Origin: CAVYGN01 sp964413265
Lineage (GTDB): Bacteria > Spirochaetota > Brevinematia > Brevinematales > JAOACQ01
Direction: 5' to 3'
Length of the DNA stretch: 27,552 nucleotides
Assembly (NCBI GenBank): GCA_964413265.1
Contig: CAYPRX010000074.1
Coordinates: 1 to 27,552, forward strand
Positions 7,207-14,860 of this stretch are shown in pieces. The notes beneath the pieces were generated by a model, which saw only the letters and a program-made list of their open reading frames with translations, did not search any database and was not told the origin of the DNA. The position numbers were made by a program, and so were the translations under genes. Each line of letters starts with the position of its first letter. The stretch's first letter is position 1.

Positions 7207-8910
7207 ATGGCCGAGGACATTATTTTTTCAATATTACTTTTCACAGTACTGATATTTCTGGCAGTTTTTATCGGGAAATTCATGGCTTTAGTATTTGAAG
7301 GCAGCAGGAATTTCCTGTCTCCAATCTTTTCGCCGGTTGAAAAACTCATATACAGAATATGCAGAGTCGATCCGTCAGAAGAAATGGACTGGATCAGGTA
7401 TGCACTTGCACTTCTATGGTTTAATCTTGCAGGGTTTTTACTGCTTTTTATCATGCAGCTTATTCAGGGAATACTTCCCTTCAATCCGCAAAAATTCGGC
7501 ACCGTACAATGGGACCTGGCTCTTAACACAGCGATCTCATTTATGACAAACACGAACTGGCAGGCTTATGCCGGTGAAAGCACTTTAACTTATTTCACAC
7601 AGATGGTTGGCCTGACAGTTCAAAATTTCGTTTCGGCTGCTACCGGTTTCGGGGCGGCTCTGGCATTATTCCGCGGTTTTATGAATAAAAATACCACTAC
7701 TGTTGGAAATTTCTGGGTCGATCTGACGAGGGCAACGCTTTATGTACTTATTCCGCTTTCCGTGATCTGGACAATAATATTATCATCCCAGGGTGTCGTA
7801 CAATCTATTGGCGGGTATGTTCACGCGCTTACCCTTCAGGGGCACGACCAGGTTATAGCGATAGGCCCGGTCGCATCCCAGGAATCCATAAAGATGCTGG
7901 GGACTAACGGGGGAGGTTTTTTTAATGCCAATTCAGCCCATCCTTTTGAAAATCCCAATTGGTTCACAAATTTTCTTGAGCTAATTGCTATTCTGCTTCT
8001 TCCCGCTGCCTTTCCATTCATGATGGGATATCTTTTTAAAAGCCGCAAAAAAGGGTTCGCCATGTTTATGGCTATGTTCATCCTGCTGATTGCAGGCATT
8101 ATTTTTTCTGTTATTACCGAGAATAAGGGGAATCCTGTTTTCGCAAAGGCAGGTATAAGCCATGGCATTAATATGGAAGGCAAGGAGACCCGCTTTGGTG
8201 TTTTTACTTCAGTGTTGTGGGGAGTAATGACTACAGCAGTGGCCAACGGGTCGGTAAACTCTATGCATGACAGTTTCCTGCCGCTGACCGGCCTTGTCCC
8301 GATGTTCAACATGCTTATTGGAGAAGTGATCTTCGGGGGTGTCGGCGTTGGAATAATCGGAATGCTTTTTTATGCTATCATGACAATGTTCCTGGCCGGC
8401 CTTATGATAGGGCGTACGCCTGAGATATACAATAAGAAGCTTGAAATCCGTGAAATGATTTGGACTCTCGTAGGCATTATCACAGGGCCACTCTGCGCAC
8501 TTATTTTTACAGCCGTTGCCTGTTTATTCCCTGCCGGGCTTTCAAGCCGTAACAACGGCGGGCCCCATGGCTTTTCCGAAATACTATATGCTTTCGCTTC
8601 CACTCATGGAAACAACGGTTCTGCCTTCGCAGGGCTGAATGCGAATACTCTATTCTACAACCTGATGACAGGAGCCGCCATGCTGATCGGCCGCTTTGCA
8701 ACAATAATACCTGCTCTCGCCATAGCCGGTTCACTTGCTAAAAAGAAGTACATACCCGATACATCTGCTACATTTCAAACATCTACACCCCTCTACGTGG
8801 TAATGCTTGTATCCGTTGTGGTAATATTCGGCGGCCTGACATTTTTTATTCCCTTTGTGATCGGCCCCACTCTTGACCATCTTTTTATGTATGCCGGAAG
8901 ATTATACTAG
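7207..8910 (+). CDS. kdpA: Potassium-transporting ATPase subunit A (KdpA)
   Basis: 567 residues (E. coli 557), an inner-membrane protein with about ten helices that binds and channels potassium in the KdpFABC high-affinity pump. The four pore-loop repeats typical of the superfamily of K+ transporters are visible: TNWQAYAGESTLTY, GTNGGGFFNANSAHPFENP (Thr233-Gly237 of the selectivity filter), NGSVNSMHDSF and THGNNGSAFAGL. GEVIFGGVGVG is also characteristic. A perfect AAAGGAGGT ribosome site precedes the ATG. The 52-bp gap after tsaD holds no clear promoter, so either a promoter is cryptic or transcription reads through. No kdpF-like hydrophobic peptide is seen upstream. Confidence 0.97.
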   Translation: MAEDIIFSILLFTVLIFLAVFIGKFMALVFEGSRNFLSPIFSPVEKLIYRICRVDPSEEMDWIRYALALLWFNLAGFLLLFIMQLIQGILPFNPQKFGTVQWDLALNTAISFMTNTNWQAYAGESTLTYFTQMVGLTVQNFVSAATGFGAALALFRGFMNKNTTTVGNFWVDLTRATLYVLIPLSVIWTIILSSQGVVQSIGGYVHALTLQGHDQVIAIGPVASQESIKMLGTNGGGFFNANSAHPFENPNWFTNFLELIAILLLPAAFPFMMGYLFKSRKKGFAMFMAMFILLIAGIIFSVITENKGNPVFAKAGISHGINMEGKETRFGVFTSVLWGVMTTAVANGSVNSMHDSFLPLTGLVPMFNMLIGEVIFGGVGVGIIGMLFYAIMTMFLAGLMIGRTPEIYNKKLEIREMIWTLVGIITGPLCALIFTAVACLFPAGLSSRNNGGPHGFSEILYAFASTHGNNGSAFAGLNANTLFYNLMTGAAMLIGRFATIIPALAIAGSLAKKKYIPDTSATFQTSTPLYVVMLVSVVVIFGGLTFFIPFVIGPTLDHLFMYAGRLY

Positions 8911-8920
8911 CGGAGGAAAT

Positions 8921-10972
8921 ATGAAAAGCGATAAAATGAAGAATATAGACTGGAAGCCAGTACTCCTCGATGCTTTGAAAGAATCACTTATAAGACTCAA
9001 CCCCGTCCTTATGCTCAGAAATATAGTCATGTTTGTTGTGGAAATCGGGGCTGTTATTACAACTATTATCACCATAACAGCATTACTAGGGGGTCAGTCT
9101 TTTTCCTTTAATTTCAATATCAGCCTCTGGCTCTGGTTTACAGTGATATTTTCAAACTATGCCGAGGCAGTCGCAGAAAGCCGCGGAAAGGCGCAGACTG
9201 AAGCCCTGAAAAGTACACGCAGCACTCTTACGGCCCATAAGATAACTGAGAAATCCACAGTAGAAAACCCGATGGATATTTTGGAGATACCTGCCTTGAA
9301 TCTGAAAAAGGGAGATTATATTCTAGTGAGGAAGGGCGAATTAATAGCCGGCGACGGCGAGATTGTCCAGGGAACTGCCCTTGTAGATGAGTCTGCTATC
9401 ACTGGAGAATCGGCCCCGGTAATCAGGGAATCTGGCGGAGACAGGAGCGGCGTAACCGGAGGAACAAGGATTATAGAAGGGACAATAAAGGTTGAAATAA
9501 CAAACAACCCGGGAGAAAGTTTCCTGGATACGATGATATCAATGGTTGAAAGCGCAAAGAGGCAGAAAACACCGAATGAGATAGCGCTTGAAATACTTCT
9601 CATAGCACTTACTGTTCTTTTTATAGTAGTGGTCGTAACATTGATACCTTATGATAATTACACGGGTGTCTATGTAGGCATCCCGGTTCTGATATCGCTC
9701 CTTGTATGCCTCATGCCGACTACAATCGGTGCACTTCTTCCCGCAATAGGCATAGCAGGAATGGACAGGCTGATCGAGAAAAACGTCATAGCTTTTTCCG
9801 GCCGTGCAGTGGAAGCATCCGGGGACGTAAGCATAGTTCTCCTTGATAAAACGGGTACAATAACACTTGGAAACCGGATGGCCAAAATATTCATTCCGGC
9901 CGATGGAATAGCAATGGAAGAGCTTGCCAGAAAAGCTCTGTACGCTTCCATTGCGGATGAGACACCTGAGGGGAGAAGCATATTGAGCCTTGCAAAAGAT
10001 ACCCTCAATATTCGCGGGAGGGATATAACAGATTTTAATCAATATAAGTTCATACCCTTTACACCTGAAAGCAGAATGAGTGGTGTGGATATGAACGGCA
10101 TCCGGGTATGGAAAGGTTCATATGAAGCTATTGAAGAGCATGTTAAATCCGGCGGCGGAATGATACCGGATGAGGTTAAAATGAGCGTAAGGGCTATATC
10201 TGAAAAGGGAGGTACACCGCTTGTAGTGGTCGAGGAAAACAGGGTTCTTGGAGTTATACGCCTTACTGATATCCTCAAAGTCGGGATCAGCGAGAGGCTT
10301 TCAAACCTCCGTAAAATGGGTATTAAATCAGTGATGATAACAGGTGATAACCAGCTAACGGCAGCCTCTATTGCCGCTGAGGCAGGTATTGACGATTTTG
10401 TTGCTCAGGCCAGGCCGGAAGCCAAGCTGGAAATAATTAGAAGATACCAGGCCGAAGGGTACCTGGTTGCTATGATCGGGGACGGTACCAATGATGCCCC
10501 TGCACTTGCGCAGGCTGATGTTGCTGTCGCCATGAATGCAGGAACTCAGGTTGCAAGGGAGGCTTCCAATATGATAGACCTCGATTCGAATCCTACGAAA
10601 CTTCTTGATATTGTTGAAATAGGCAAAGAAATACTGATTACACGCGGAGCAATGACTACATTCAGCATTGCCAACGATGTTTCCAAATATTTTGCTATTG
10701 TTCCGGCCATGTTTATGTCGGCTTTTCCTGCTCTCGGCTTTTTGAATATAATGCACCTTAGCACTCCTGAGTCGGCGGTTCTTTCGGCTGTGATTTTCAA
10801 TGCCATAATTATACCGCTGCTTATCCCTCTTTCCCTCAGGGGGGTTAAATATAAGACTCAGTCGCCGGCTTCCCTTCTGGCAAGAAATCTCTTTATCTAT
10901 GGACTGGGAGGAGTGATACTTCCGTTTCCGGGAATCAAGCTGATAGATATGATCATTAAATTATTTAAATGA
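8921..10972 (+). CDS. kdpB: Potassium-transporting P-type ATPase subunit B (KdpB)
   Basis: 683 residues (E. coli 682). It is the ATP-hydrolysing subunit of Kdp. ATG 8921, with GGAGGAAAT directly upstream, is chosen over an in-frame ATG at 8873 that lies inside kdpA. Motifs: actuator-domain TGES at residues 161-164 (its serine corresponds to the E. coli inhibitory phosphorylation site Ser162), phosphorylation motif DKTGT with Asp309, nucleotide-domain segments KGSYEAIEE and MITGDN, and hinge GDGTNDAPALAQADVAVAM from residue 520. The C-terminal helices with SIANDVSKYFAI are normal. Gaps to kdpA and kdpC are 10 and 11 bp, so all three are one operon. Confidence 0.98.
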   Translation: MKSDKMKNIDWKPVLLDALKESLIRLNPVLMLRNIVMFVVEIGAVITTIITITALLGGQSFSFNFNISLWLWFTVIFSNYAEAVAESRGKAQTEALKSTRSTLTAHKITEKSTVENPMDILEIPALNLKKGDYILVRKGELIAGDGEIVQGTALVDESAITGESAPVIRESGGDRSGVTGGTRIIEGTIKVEITNNPGESFLDTMISMVESAKRQKTPNEIALEILLIALTVLFIVVVVTLIPYDNYTGVYVGIPVLISLLVCLMPTTIGALLPAIGIAGMDRLIEKNVIAFSGRAVEASGDVSIVLLDKTGTITLGNRMAKIFIPADGIAMEELARKALYASIADETPEGRSILSLAKDTLNIRGRDITDFNQYKFIPFTPESRMSGVDMNGIRVWKGSYEAIEEHVKSGGGMIPDEVKMSVRAISEKGGTPLVVVEENRVLGVIRLTDILKVGISERLSNLRKMGIKSVMITGDNQLTAASIAAEAGIDDFVAQARPEAKLEIIRRYQAEGYLVAMIGDGTNDAPALAQADVAVAMNAGTQVAREASNMIDLDSNPTKLLDIVEIGKEILITRGAMTTFSIANDVSKYFAIVPAMFMSAFPALGFLNIMHLSTPESAVLSAVIFNAIIIPLLIPLSLRGVKYKTQSPASLLARNLFIYGLGGVILPFPGIKLIDMIIKLFK

Positions 10973-10983
10973 AAGGAGGTATT

Positions 10984-11547
10984 ATGAAATTAGTGATACA
11001 ATCGGTACTTATGTTGACTGTTTTTACCATACTGACCGGGATTATCTACCCCCTTGCGATGACCCTGATTGCTCAAAATGCATTTAAAGACCAGGCGAAC
11101 GGCAGTCTTGTTTTAAAAAATGGTAAAATCATAGGTTCACTGCTTATTGGACAATTGTTTACCAATGATATATATTTTAACGGAAGACCTTCTGAATGTG
11201 ATTACGATGCGACAAATTCCGGCGCTTTCAACTTCGGTCCTTCAAGCTCAAATCTGATAACTATGGTTAAAACCAGGATTGAAGACGCCAGGAGGAAGAA
11301 CGGCCTTACACCGGGTTCTCCTATTCCTTCCGATATGGTGACAGCCTCGGCAAGCGGCCTGGATCCGGATATAAGCATTGAAAATGCCCTGATACAGGCA
11401 AGGAGAATCTCCAGCTTACGCAAAATACCCCTTAAAAAAATTTTGAGGCTTATCTCCAATACGATGGATTTAAAGACACAGGGTTTCTGGGGAATAGACA
11501 AAGTTAATGTTTTAAAGTTGAATTTGGCCCTGGAAGAATTAAAATAA
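10984..11547 (+). CDS. kdpC: Potassium-transporting ATPase subunit C (KdpC)
   Basis: 187 residues (E. coli 190). KdpC is a single-span inner-membrane protein that stabilises the KdpAB complex. ATG 10984 is preceded by AAAGGAGGT, a near-perfect ribosome site; an in-frame ATG at 10969 overlaps kdpB and is less likely. One N-terminal helix (about residues 6-28, ILTGIIYPLAMTLIAQ) is followed by a soluble periplasmic domain with FNGRPSECDYDATNSG, ASASGLDPDIS and the terminal VNVLKLNLAL, all standard KdpC signatures. About 20 residues before the terminus (KIPLKKILRLISNT) are more basic than I would expect but fit the alignment. Confidence 0.96.
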   Translation: MKLVIQSVLMLTVFTILTGIIYPLAMTLIAQNAFKDQANGSLVLKNGKIIGSLLIGQLFTNDIYFNGRPSECDYDATNSGAFNFGPSSSNLITMVKTRIEDARRKNGLTPGSPIPSDMVTASASGLDPDISIENALIQARRISSLRKIPLKKILRLISNTMDLKTQGFWGIDKVNVLKLNLALEELK

Positions 11548-11592
11548 TGTTAAATGTTAATAGAAAAAGAGACCCCTTAAGGGAGGCGCAAT

Positions 11593-13584
11593 ATGGCTGA
11601 ACAGAGGAGACTTGATCCAGAAACAATTCTAAGCAGGATGAAAATGGAAGAAGCGGATGAAAGCGATAAAAGCGGCATTTTGAAAATTTATCTGGGATAT
11701 TCAGCCGGAGTTGGCAAGACATACAGGATGCTCTTAAACGCCCGCAATCTGAAAAATAACGGGGTTGACGTTGTTGTTGGCATAGCGGTTACGCATGGAA
11801 GGGCTGATACAGATGCCCTTCTGAGCGGGCTTGAAATCATACCGACAAAAGAAATAATTTATCAGGGTATAACCATTAAAGAGTTCGATATTGATGCAGT
11901 TTTAAAGAGGCGTCCAGCCCTTGTTCTTGTTGACGAACTAGCCCACACAAATGTACCAGGTTCTCGCCACAACAAGAGGTATGAGGATATTGAGGAGCTC
12001 ATAAACAACGGTATCAATGTGGCAACCGCTCTTAACGTCCAGCACCTGGAAAGCATAAACGATATAGTCCAGCAGATGACAGGTGTAAGTGTAAAAGAGA
12101 CCGTTCCCGACAGTTTTTTTGATAAGGCAGATGAAATTGAACTTGTGGATATCCCGATCGATGAACTTGAGAACAGGCTTAAGGAGGGAAAGGTTTATAT
12201 TCCCGAAAACGCGAGGATAGCCATGCTCGAGTTCTTCAAGAGAAGCAACCTGATGGGCCTGCGGGAATTATCGCTGCGCTATACAGCAAGACAGGTCAGC
12301 GAAGAACTGCTTGATTATATGAGGCAGAATGCCATAAAAAGCCCCATACCGGTCGGTTCCAGAATTCTCGTAGCTATCAGCGCCAGTGTCTCGTCACAGA
12401 AACTTATCAGGATCGGCCACAGAATGGCAGAGGATCTGGATGCCGAGTGGTTCACTGTTCATGTAGAATCAATACAATTCGGGAACCTGGATGAAGAACA
12501 GAGGAGCCAAGTCTCTAAAAACCTGAAACTCGCTGAAGACCTGGGAGCTAAAACAGTCACTCTGATTGCCGACAGGGTTGCAGATGAACTTGCTTCTTTC
12601 GCCAAGGAAAACAATATAACTCTCATACTTATTGGATTTTCTTCGAGATCTCCTTTAGATAATTTTATCCGCGGCTCTGTAGTGGATGAAATGATCAGAA
12701 AGGCGAAGCCTGTACAGGTAATGCTTGTCGATACATCGCCTGAGCCGCGCCGGAAGACAAGAAATCATGAAAACGGGAAAGTTCTCGAATGGACTAAATA
12801 TCTTGTTTCGGTGCTGGTTGTGAGCGCTACCACTTTTTTATCATACGTTTTTTTTCAAACGCTCGGATTCACAAATATCATAATGGTAATGCTCCTTCCT
12901 GTCCTCCTGGTAAGCTATTATGGAGGAAGGAGCCAGGGTATATGGGCATCGTTCCTTTCGGTTGTTGCTCTGGATTTCTTTTTTGCCAAACCCAAGTTCA
13001 GTTTTGCAATCAGCGATATAAGATATTTGCCGATTTTTATAGTCTTTTTTATAGTTGGGGCAACAACCAGCATCCTTTCAGACCTTGTCAAGTGGAGAAT
13101 TGACCGGTACAGGAAACAGGAAAAATTCCTCAACACTATCTATAATTTCAGCAAGGAGCTTTTGACCCATAATTTTCTGAATGAGATACTCGGGTCGATC
13201 ACAAAGAATGTAGGAGATTTTTTTAAGAGTGATGTTGTAGTGCTTCTTCCCGGGAAGGAGGATACAGTAAAAATAATGGCCAGCACTGAAAGAAGCATTG
13301 CCTTCGGGGAAAATGAGATCGGTATCTCGCAATGGGTTTATAAGAACAGTAAAACGGCTGGAAAGGGGACAAATACTCTTTCATCTTCACAATGGTATTA
13401 TATTCCCATGTCGGCAAATAATTCCGTAATTGGAGTTATTTCAATTTATAAGAGAGAAAGGGATATATTTTTTACAAAAGAAGAAAGTGAATATCTTGAT
13501 TCTTTTGCCAACATAGCGGCAATGTCACTTTCCAGGGCGCTTTCAATGAGCTCATACATGGATTATGTCCTGAAGAGCCTGTAA
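11593..13584 (+). CDS. KdpD-like sensor without histidine kinase domain
   Basis: 663 residues, about 230 shorter than E. coli KdpD (894). Order: KdpD N-terminal ATP-binding domain with Walker A GYSAGVGKT (35-43), Walker B LVLVDE (110-115) and the hallmark AHTNVPGSRHNKRYEDIEEL; a universal-stress-protein (USP) domain about 258-380; a four-helix DUF4118 membrane region about 400-497 (with SYYGGRSQG and LDFFFAKP); and a GAF-like domain about 510-655. The protein then stops where HisKA would begin: no H-box or ATPase N/G boxes follow, and rsmA occupies the downstream DNA on the other strand. No kdpE is present. It may sense K+ or a nucleotide (c-di-AMP binds some KdpD USP domains) and act on KdpABC or on an unlinked kinase; that is inference. 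GGGAGG precedes the ATG. Confidence 0.92.
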   Translation: MAEQRRLDPETILSRMKMEEADESDKSGILKIYLGYSAGVGKTYRMLLNARNLKNNGVDVVVGIAVTHGRADTDALLSGLEIIPTKEIIYQGITIKEFDIDAVLKRRPALVLVDELAHTNVPGSRHNKRYEDIEELINNGINVATALNVQHLESINDIVQQMTGVSVKETVPDSFFDKADEIELVDIPIDELENRLKEGKVYIPENARIAMLEFFKRSNLMGLRELSLRYTARQVSEELLDYMRQNAIKSPIPVGSRILVAISASVSSQKLIRIGHRMAEDLDAEWFTVHVESIQFGNLDEEQRSQVSKNLKLAEDLGAKTVTLIADRVADELASFAKENNITLILIGFSSRSPLDNFIRGSVVDEMIRKAKPVQVMLVDTSPEPRRKTRNHENGKVLEWTKYLVSVLVVSATTFLSYVFFQTLGFTNIIMVMLLPVLLVSYYGGRSQGIWASFLSVVALDFFFAKPKFSFAISDIRYLPIFIVFFIVGATTSILSDLVKWRIDRYRKQEKFLNTIYNFSKELLTHNFLNEILGSITKNVGDFFKSDVVVLLPGKEDTVKIMASTERSIAFGENEIGISQWVYKNSKTAGKGTNTLSSSQWYYIPMSANNSVIGVISIYKRERDIFFTKEESEYLDSFANIAAMSLSRALSMSSYMDYVLKSL

Positions 13585-14363
13585 AGTTTTTCCCACTCAA
13601 AGGGTGTAATATCCTGTGGCCTTAATAGAGGATTTATATTGATTTTTTCAATACCGTTTTGCGAGATGCCCAGAGGTATTAAATTATTGCCCAGAGTTTT
13701 CCTCCGGGCTTTGAATCCCTTTCTTAAAAATATGCTGAAATCCTTCTGGGGCAGATCAGACGACTTTTTTTTCAGTTGAATTACAGCGGAATCAACTGAA
13801 GGTTCAGGGAAAAAACTGTTTCTGCCTACAGGAAAAAGTTTTTTGACAGAAAGGTAATGGCAACAAAGAATTGTGAAGGGACCATAAGAGGCAGAGGAAA
13901 CGGGAGCGCTCATTCTTTTAACCATATCAAGCTGGAGCATGCACAGACCCAGCTGAAATTTATCGCTGTCGACAAATTTTTTGATGATCTCCCCTGCTAT
14001 CGAATAGGGGGCATTTGAAACAAAAAAAAGCTCTTTTTCGCTCAATAATTCAAGATCGTATTTCAGAAAATCGCCATTGATGAGGACAAGGCCGGGTCCA
14101 CTGAGGTACTGATTTAAAAGGACGTATATGCCGTGGTCTATTTCTATAGAGTAAGTATTAAATTTATCAGCAAGAAGATGGGTCAGCGCGCCGAGGCCGC
14201 TTCCCGCCTCGAAGACGACAGAAGAACCAGGGATAAAAGATACTATTTTTTCAGCTATATTTTTATCAATGAGGTAATTCTGCCCTCTCGAGGTTGAAAG
14301 CCATAATTTGTTATAATGCAATACAGACTTTAAAAATTGGACTGAAAAAGGATTGTATGTCAT
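13563..14363 (-). CDS. rsmA: 16S rRNA dimethyladenosine transferase RsmA (KsgA)
   Basis: 266 residues. It dimethylates two adjacent adenosines in the helix-45 loop of 16S rRNA during small-subunit maturation. Signatures: GQNYLID (27-33, usually GQNFL), motif I EAGSGLGALT (52-61, usually EIGPGxGxLT), acidic motif SIEID (72-76), motif III INGDFLK (95-101), and catalytic motif IV NAPYSI (117-122, usually NLPYNI), then the FFPEPSVDSAVI motif. Several substitutions at normally constant positions make it a divergent member. No Shine-Dalgarno is visible before the ATG, and the -10 lies 5 bp upstream. The 3' end overlaps the KdpD-like gene by 22 bp, tail to tail. Confidence 0.92.
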   Translation of the reverse strand: MTYNPFSVQFLKSVLHYNKLWLSTSRGQNYLIDKNIAEKIVSFIPGSSVVFEAGSGLGALTHLLADKFNTYSIEIDHGIYVLLNQYLSGPGLVLINGDFLKYDLELLSEKELFFVSNAPYSIAGEIIKKFVDSDKFQLGLCMLQLDMVKRMSAPVSSASYGPFTILCCHYLSVKKLFPVGRNSFFPEPSVDSAVIQLKKKSSDLPQKDFSIFLRKGFKARRKTLGNNLIPLGISQNGIEKININPLLRPQDITPFEWEKLYRLFRT

Positions 14364-14368
14364 AATTG

Positions 14369-14397
14369 ATTATAAAGTGGAGTAATTAAAGTATAAA
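14369..14397 (-). promoter_or_regulatory. Putative promoter giving leaderless rsmA mRNA
   Basis: On the minus strand, TTTATA (bases 14397-14392) and a perfect TATAAT (14374-14369) are spaced 17 bp. The -10 ends only 5 bp before the rsmA ATG at 14363, so the expected start of transcription falls at or next to the A of the ATG. No ribosome site is present, consistent with a leaderless message. Confidence 0.5.
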
Positions 14398-14450
14398 GTA
14401 ATGCAGTAGAAATGCCTTCCGGCTGTTTAACGGGCGTGATGGAGAGTCGT

Positions 14451-14828
14451 TTGAATATTGAGATTGATAACATTAAAATTGGCAAAAGGGTCAGAAAAGA
14501 TGCAGGTGATCTGACTAATCTAAAGGCCAGTTTACAAAAATACGGTCTTATTAATCCGGTTGTGATCACGCCCGTTTATGAGCTGATCAGCGGGTTCAGA
14601 AGAATCATGGCTGCGAGAGAACTGGGATGGAAGTATATAGACGCAAGGATTATGGAACCGGACAGCGAGCTTGATTTTCTTGAAATGGAAATGCATGAAA
14701 ATATTATTAGAAAGGATTTCACTGTCGATGAACTTCGGGAAGGTCTGGCGAGAAAAAAGAAGTTATTAAATCCGAATATCTTTATGAGGGTATGGAATTT
14801 TATAAAAAAGCTGATAGGTTTGAGATAA
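14451..14828 (+). CDS. Orphan ParB N-terminal-fold protein
   Basis: About 125 residues from a TTG at 14451, chosen because GGAG lies 6 nt upstream and the ParB-type start (NIEIDNIKIGKRVRKD) begins there; in-frame ATGs at 14412 and 14439 have poor ribosome sites. The domain shows LKASLQKYGLINPVVI followed by YELISGFRRIMAARELGW, the ParB/Srx box with SGFRR where ParB has GxRR/GERR. MHENIIRKDFTVDEL continues the ParB-like core. There is no helix-turn-helix or dimerisation domain, and no parA nearby. The tail (FMRVWNFIKKLIGLR) is basic and amphipathic. ParB folds bind CTP or act as nucleases; which, if any, applies here is unknown. It is divergent from rsmA and 32 bp upstream of the next lipoprotein gene. 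Confidence 0.75.
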   Translation: MNIEIDNIKIGKRVRKDAGDLTNLKASLQKYGLINPVVITPVYELISGFRRIMAARELGWKYIDARIMEPDSELDFLEMEMHENIIRKDFTVDELREGLARKKKLLNPNIFMRVWNFIKKLIGLR

Positions 14829-14860
14829 GCCGATAAATCACCGTATGGAGTTTTTTCAGG

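Noticed and set aside
7154..7252. 32-codon open frame starting in the tsaD stop, upstream of kdpA, as a possible kdpF
   Set aside because: The translation is basic and polar (MKRLFKMCFFENKRR), not the hydrophobic single helix of KdpF, and it overlaps the kdpA start in another frame.
9539..10042. 167-codon minus-strand open frame inside kdpB
   Set aside because: Antisense shadow of the P-type ATPase; cysteine/tyrosine-rich translation without domain pattern.
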